Positions 58,901 through 64,000 of a DNA stretch of 64,000 bases are shown in pieces. The position numbers were made by a program, and so were the translations under genes. Under the pieces are notes generated by a model, which saw only the letters and a list, made by a program, of their open reading frames with translations, did no database searches and was not told the origin of the DNA. Location of the stretch: assembly GCA_014529385.2 (NCBI GenBank), contig CM043966.1:98629587-98693586 (forward strand), in the 5' to 3' direction. The DNA is from Adiantum capillus-veneris (lineage: Eukaryota; Streptophyta; Polypodiopsida; Polypodiales; Pteridaceae). How positions within the stretch are numbered: the stretch's first letter is position 1; each line of letters opens with the position of its first letter.

Positions 58901-59820
58901 CTACAAAAACTGTCTCCTAGCAGATTTTGGTGTTGATTAGAAAAATTTTTGATGCTCGTACTAGCCTAATCTGCAATCACATGTGAGTTAAATCCATGTT
59001 CGTTCGACTGGAAGCTCAATTTGCAATGCTAGACTTGCACCTGCTTGTTTTGCTTGCTTTTTTGGCTGATCTGATTCGCTTTTGTGCTGTATAATTTTTG
59101 ACAGTGTATTTTTTCCGGTGTTTTTTGCTTTTCGGCCTCGTTTAGGCTTTTTTTGGCACTTTCTAGCACTTTTTGCGACTTTCTTTTTTCTTTTCTTAAA
59201 TTTTTATGAAATTTTGAATTTTCTAAAAAATTTAGTATTTTTTTGATTTTTTTGAAAAGGTTTTGATTTTTTATATTTTTTGGTAATTTTTTATTTTTTT
59301 GTGATGTTTTTGAAGGTTTTATGGATTTTATAATTTTTTGGGATTTTTAAAATCAATTTTGGATTTTTTAATGATTTTTTCTGAGTTTTTATGAATTTTT
59401 TATGTTTTAGGGATTTATCTGTGTCACTTTTTTTATTTTTACAAATTTTTGTGATTTATTTGTGAATTTGTTATTTTTTTCAAGAATTTTCTAAGAGTTT
59501 TTAATTTTTTGTAAATTTTTCTATGTGTTTTTAATTTTTTCTAGAACTTTTTAAACTCTTTTTTGATTTTTTATGAGTTTTCTAAAGGGTTTTTAATGTT
59601 TATGAGATTTTTCTTTTTTTATGAGTTTTTTACCAATAATTTGTATGAGTTTTTTCTCTTTTATTCTTTCTGCAAATTTTTATTTGATTTTTGTGATTTT
59701 CCATTTTGTGTTTTTGTAATTTTTTATTGGTTTTTATTTTTTATATCTTTTTTGTTTGTTTTCTTTGTTTATTATTTTTTGAAATTGAAATTAACAAAAA
59801 CAATTTAAAAAAATACTTAC
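58901..59820 (-). other. Predicted leader intron of gypsy-2 (920 bp)
   Basis: On the minus strand, AAAGCAG/GTAAGTATTT is a perfect plant donor (exon end 59821). CAGTTTTTGTAG/AACCATCC is a good acceptor (exon start 58900), with a CTAAT branch-like site at about 58935. The body is A-rich in transcript sense, while the exon before it (59822-60300) is GC-rich, the usual plant exon/intron contrast. Splicing would place the gag-like ATG 11 nt into the second exon. Confidence 0.6.
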
Positions 59821-59821
59821 C

Positions 59822-60096
59822 TGCTTTTACCTCTGGGCTGCACGCCTGCGGGCTTAACAGAGCTGATGGCGATGCTTTGACCTCGGAGAGGTCTGTAGTG
59901 TGAAGCGAGGGCAGTGGGCGCGATGATTGCGGGACCAGCAGGCGCGCCAGGAGAGGGCAGTCCTCGCACGCCTAGGCAGTGGGCACAGACATGGCGCCGG
60001 CAGAAGAAGACAAGAGGAGAGAGAGAGAGTGAGACAAGAGAGAGAGAAATATAGAGAGTGCACACGTGGGGGGTGCAGCACGGCAAGCGAGAACTT

Positions 60097-60140
<44 letters not shown>

Positions 60141-60174
60141 AAATAAGTTAGAGAGGGAGAGAGGGTGAGGGGGT

Positions 60175-60220
<46 letters not shown>

Positions 60221-60224
60221 TTGG

Positions 60225-60262
<38 letters not shown>

Positions 60263-61891
60263 TGGGTTGGTGTTCACTCGGAGTGAGAAGAAGAAGAAGA
60301 GTTGTCGGCCCGTGGGAGAAAAAAGAAGAAGAAGAAGAGTATTTTATTGTCGGCAAAAATTATCGCAAGAGATTGTAATGATCTAGTCGAGGAAGTTTTT
60401 TTTTAAAAATGCGCCGCAAGGCAAGGCGTCGAGCTCAAACCAATTTTTTATTAAATTTTTAATTTTCAAACGTCCACAAATGCCAAAAATAGGCCAGAAA
60501 TCACCCAAAAATCTAGAAAATCCCAAAAATTGCCAAAAAAGTCCAAAAAATTTCCCAAAAATTTTAGGAATCTTAAAAAAGTATATGCAATCACAATTGA
60601 ACACTTTCGACACGCAAAAGCACACCAAAATAGTAGTTTTTACCAAAAAAGCAGGCCTCAAAAATAGCAAAACGCTCAAAAACTCGACCATGGAAGGCAC
60701 AAATGCGAACAAAATGATGCCGTAAATACGCGCACACAAAAAAGCTCGTAAAAATTGCAAAATTTCAAATTTTTTTGGCATTAAGCGAAATTAATGCAAA
60801 ATTAGTTTAAAAATTGCCAAAAATTTGCAAAAATTGTCCGAAAAATACCCAATTTTTTTGTAGAAAATCTCCACACATAGGGGATTAGTGAAACCAAATA
60901 AAATCACACAAATCACATCAATACAATTGCCAAACAATTTCATCAATAAAATCAAAACTAGGCAATTAAACCGGCAAAATTAACGACAAAATTAGGTCAA
61001 AAAATGACGCAATAGGAGTGTGTAAATCCTTGTTTTGAGCACAAAAATGCAGCAATTATCCATTACACACATCAATCATGCAAATTAAACACTTTTTAGG
61101 CACACACACACAGACACTAATAAAATTGGCAGTTTTTACCAATCTTTTGGTGCGCACACAAAAGAGTTAAACTTGACGAATTTGCAATGTGACTTCATCA
61201 TTAGTTGGGCATACAAATCAATCATCACAATTGAAAAATCACTAAGCACACATTGATTTTCGATGCACAAACATGGGCAAAATAGTGCACACACACCTAA
61301 AATTAGGCGTACACACACTCAACTAGAATGCAACCACACTTGATTTTAGTGCACACACACTTGCAATTGACCATCCAAGCATGTAATTAACTCAATTAGG
61401 CACCCAATTAGCAATCTAAAATCACCAATTAGCAATTGAACTTATCAAAATCATGCGCCACCAAATCTTAAAAATTTGGCATTACGACGGCATGAAAACG
61501 AACAATCGAAAAACTTTCCATCCAACATAGCATCAACATTACATTGCATCATGGTGGGATCTTTACACAATTCTACACATCCTTAGATTATAGGGAGGTT
61601 GAGAATACCACCTTGATTACCTTTTCATTAAAGATCAATTGAATGATCGAATGCTCCAATCCTTCATAGCAAATTAGTAAGTTAGCAATAATTAGTCAAA
61701 TTAGCAAGGGATTAGTGTGAATCTAGAGTAAGTAGACACACAATTGGTAAAAATACGGTGACACATTAGAGAACTATGAACACGTTGCTTCATGCACACA
61801 CATCCAAAATCCACAAAAACATAAATACACAAGTAAAATTAGTGAGGGAACGCATTCGATTATGCTGCAATTACACTAGTGTAGGCCATTG
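59822..61891 (-). other. gypsy-2 5' leader
   Basis: It runs from the primer site to the donor. The stretch 60380-61890 is dominated on the plus strand by AAAAATTGCCAAAAATTT-like words (T-rich in transcript sense). The stretch 60000-60270 holds (GA)n tracts at 60098-60130 and 60178-60210 and (GT)n at 60227-60260. The last ~200 nt before the donor are GC-rich. Several short frames cross simple repeats. None looks conserved. Confidence 0.55.
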
Positions 61892-61909
61892 TCCCCGGCA
61901 ACGGCGCCA
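61892..61909 (-). other. gypsy-2 primer-binding site, tRNA-Asp
   Basis: The complement reads TGGCGCCGTTGCCGGGGA, exactly complementary to the 3' end of plant tRNA-Asp(GUC). It lies 2 bp inside the 5' LTR. This sets the element's orientation and relates it to Ty3/gypsy elements. Confidence 0.9.
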
Positions 61910-61911
61910 AA

Positions 61912-62933
<1,022 letters not shown>

Positions 62934-63057
62934 TGTAGAAGGCAGGGACCACCTCTAGCAAGCGGCTGGCGAGTACTAGAGGCTTCCAAAAGTAGTAACT
63001 AGAGAGTTAACAGGGTAATCGATAGTGCATAATCAATCAAACACCAATCTGAGAACC

Positions 63058-63065
63058 TATAAATA
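63058..63065 (+). promoter_or_regulatory. TATA box of the right-hand LTR
   Basis: CCTATAAATAGGA is a canonical plant TATA box. The CT tract starts 44 bp downstream. Confidence 0.6.
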
Positions 63066-63104
63066 GGATTGAGTATTCATTTTTGGGTGACGTGTCACAC
63101 CTTG

Positions 63105-63108
<4 letters not shown>

Positions 63109-63200
<92 letters not shown>
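63109..63200. repeat. (CT)~46 microsatellite inside an LTR
   Basis: The longest CT tract in the window, located in the predicted transcribed leader of the LTR. Confidence 0.97.
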
Positions 63201-63203
<3 letters not shown>

Positions 63204-63568
63204 TGTGCACTTAATCGTTGATCTTTTATAATCCCAAAGTCCTATTACTCTATTTGGAGCTATTTACTGGCATACTTGTCCTTTCTAGTGTTACTACTAC
63301 CAGTTGTACTCTGATTAGTCTTCTAAATAAAATTCCAGTTCTAGTCTCTGTGTCTATCATCATTTTATTTCCAATTCTCCCTTCCAATATTTTGAAGTCT
63401 GATCTGATCGTTTTGAGTAAGATATCACTAAATCTAATTACCAACCTAGAATAGTTGTGTGAACTTATCTAGCTCGTTCCATTTTCGCGATCACGGTGGT
63501 TTGAGCCACATTTCTCTAAGACAAACAAACTACCTCCCAACTAGTATCAAAGCTACTGTATATCATTG

Positions 63569-64000
63569 ATGGCACCTAGAAGAAGCACACGAGGTCATTG
63601 AACAACCACTCGATTCAAGGAGAACCCAAATCAAGTCAATCCAAATACAAAGGAGACGGAGCCACGATCTGAGACTTATCAGCAACCCAGGAAGGAGACT
63701 AATGTTGCTCTAGGAGGGGGCATTGTCGAGGAATCACGAGATTCCCAGCATTCCAGTCCTTCCAGGTGAAGGAGGATAGAATCGGTTGAGAGAATGATTT
63801 TGTTTCACAAATCTTACAAAAGTCACAAACATAATGACGAAAAAGAAGTCATCAATCATTGCATAAGGCGACTAAGAGGAGAGTGGAACATACAGTCTCA
63901 GAGATAGAAAGAAATAAATGTGACACTGATACTGATCAATATAATAGGCAGAAACCTAGAGACAACAATCCAACACACAAAGTCAGCACCAGTCGGGGCA
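63569..64000 (+). pseudogene. gag start of right-hand LTR element, broken
   Basis: The ATG lies 16 nt after the primer site: MAPRRSTRGH, a basic N-terminus common at the start of plant gag proteins. A TGA at codon 11, another at about codon 69 and a TAG near 63907 interrupt an otherwise readable hydrophilic frame (for example RFKENPNQVNPNTKETEP and NHCIRRLRGEWN). The stops fit C-to-T change of CGA and CAG codons. The rest lies outside the window. Confidence 0.45.

Larger units (their letters stand above)
62934..64000 (+). mobile_element. 5' end of another LTR retrotransposon
   Basis: A probable LTR runs from TGTAGAAGG (62934) to CTCCCA (63538), with a CAAT word (63043) and a strong TATA box. 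It is followed by CTAGTATCAAAGC (63541-63553), close to the initiator-Met primer site TGGTATCAGAGC. A gag-like frame begins at 63569. A 92-bp (CT)n tract (63109-63200) lies about 45 bp after the TATA box, near the expected transcript start. The element continues beyond the window. Confidence 0.6.

Noticed and set aside
59563-59903. Phe-rich hydrophobic frames resembling membrane proteins
   Set aside because: They arise from T-rich low-complexity DNA inside the predicted gypsy-2 leader intron, on the antisense strand.
60383-60781. 132-codon minus-strand frame rich in Phe, Leu and Ile
   Set aside because: Derived from the repetitive AAAAATTGCC-type leader sequence of gypsy-2. No domain is seen.
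63218-63454. 78-codon hydrophobic frame, possible small membrane protein
   Set aside because: It lies wholly inside the predicted LTR between the CT tract and the primer site. Most likely chance.

Overview
This window looks like nuclear heterochromatin from a large, repeat-rich land plant genome. The evidence is: nested L1-type LINEs with a DUF4283-like ORF1, Ty1/copia and Ty3/gypsy elements with plant primer-binding sites (initiator-Met-like and a perfect tRNA-Asp type), plant-style splice signals, and very long (CT)n, (CA)n and (AT)n tracts. A decayed tandem PLS-type pentatricopeptide-repeat (PPR) block, with ~105-residue triplets and a recurring YAKCGALHKA signature, resembles the large PPR families of ferns and lycophytes. 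A seed-free vascular plant is therefore my best guess, but it is an inference. I see no intact host protein gene.

Layout. 1-2190: minus-strand LINE ORF2 fragment (LINE-A). 2195-5366 and 10937-14120: one 3.2-kb sequence present twice in opposite orientation, each copy with a TATA box. Between the copies lie two nested LINE ORF1 fragments (5760-7240) and a small terminal-inverted-repeat element carrying a tRNA-like segment (7802-8247). 14120-14900: A-rich low complexity plus (AT)n and (CT)n. 15150-19330: near full-length decayed LINE-C (minus), with its endonuclease region duplicated in tandem. 19341-20668: short direct repeats, possibly a small LTR element. 20690-23420: non-coding DNA carrying a dispersed palindrome repeat, followed by an LTR-like end (23401 onward). 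24275-24811: an unrecognised ORF. 24930-26776: truncated copia element. 26800-28022: two head-to-tail 5'-truncated LINEs. 29652-29885: LTR plus primer site. 31663-33911: a 12-unit ~190-bp satellite whose monomers are themselves palindromes. 33912-34705: a second, unrelated tandem repeat.

34860-36766 plus 46706-46880: a decayed minus-strand multi-exon gene-like sequence, split by a 9.9-kb Ty3/gypsy element (gypsy-1, plus strand, 36767-46705) with complete gag, protease, RT-RNaseH and integrase regions but many stops. 47755-48070: cluster of ACGTGGC palindromes. 48180-50765: decayed PPR repeats, with flanking sequence duplicated (49911-50517 and 52082-52840). The second copy is interrupted by a 1.3-kb non-coding TTAA-flanked element whose empty site is preserved in the first copy. 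53444-62820: minus-strand non-autonomous LTR element (gypsy-2) sitting inside a (CT)n tract. It has a perfect tRNA-Asp primer site, a polypurine tract, a leader with a predicted 920-bp intron, and an unusual gag/protease-like reading region but no visible RT or integrase. 62934-64000: 5' end of a further LTR element running out of the window.

Functionally this is a graveyard of nested mobile elements. The parts most likely to be new are the palindromic satellite, the TTAA element, the gypsy-2 gag-like protein and leader intron, the dispersed palindrome repeat, and the 3.2-kb inverted pair. Coordinates of degenerate elements are read by eye and may be off by tens of bases, except where a precise boundary is stated.
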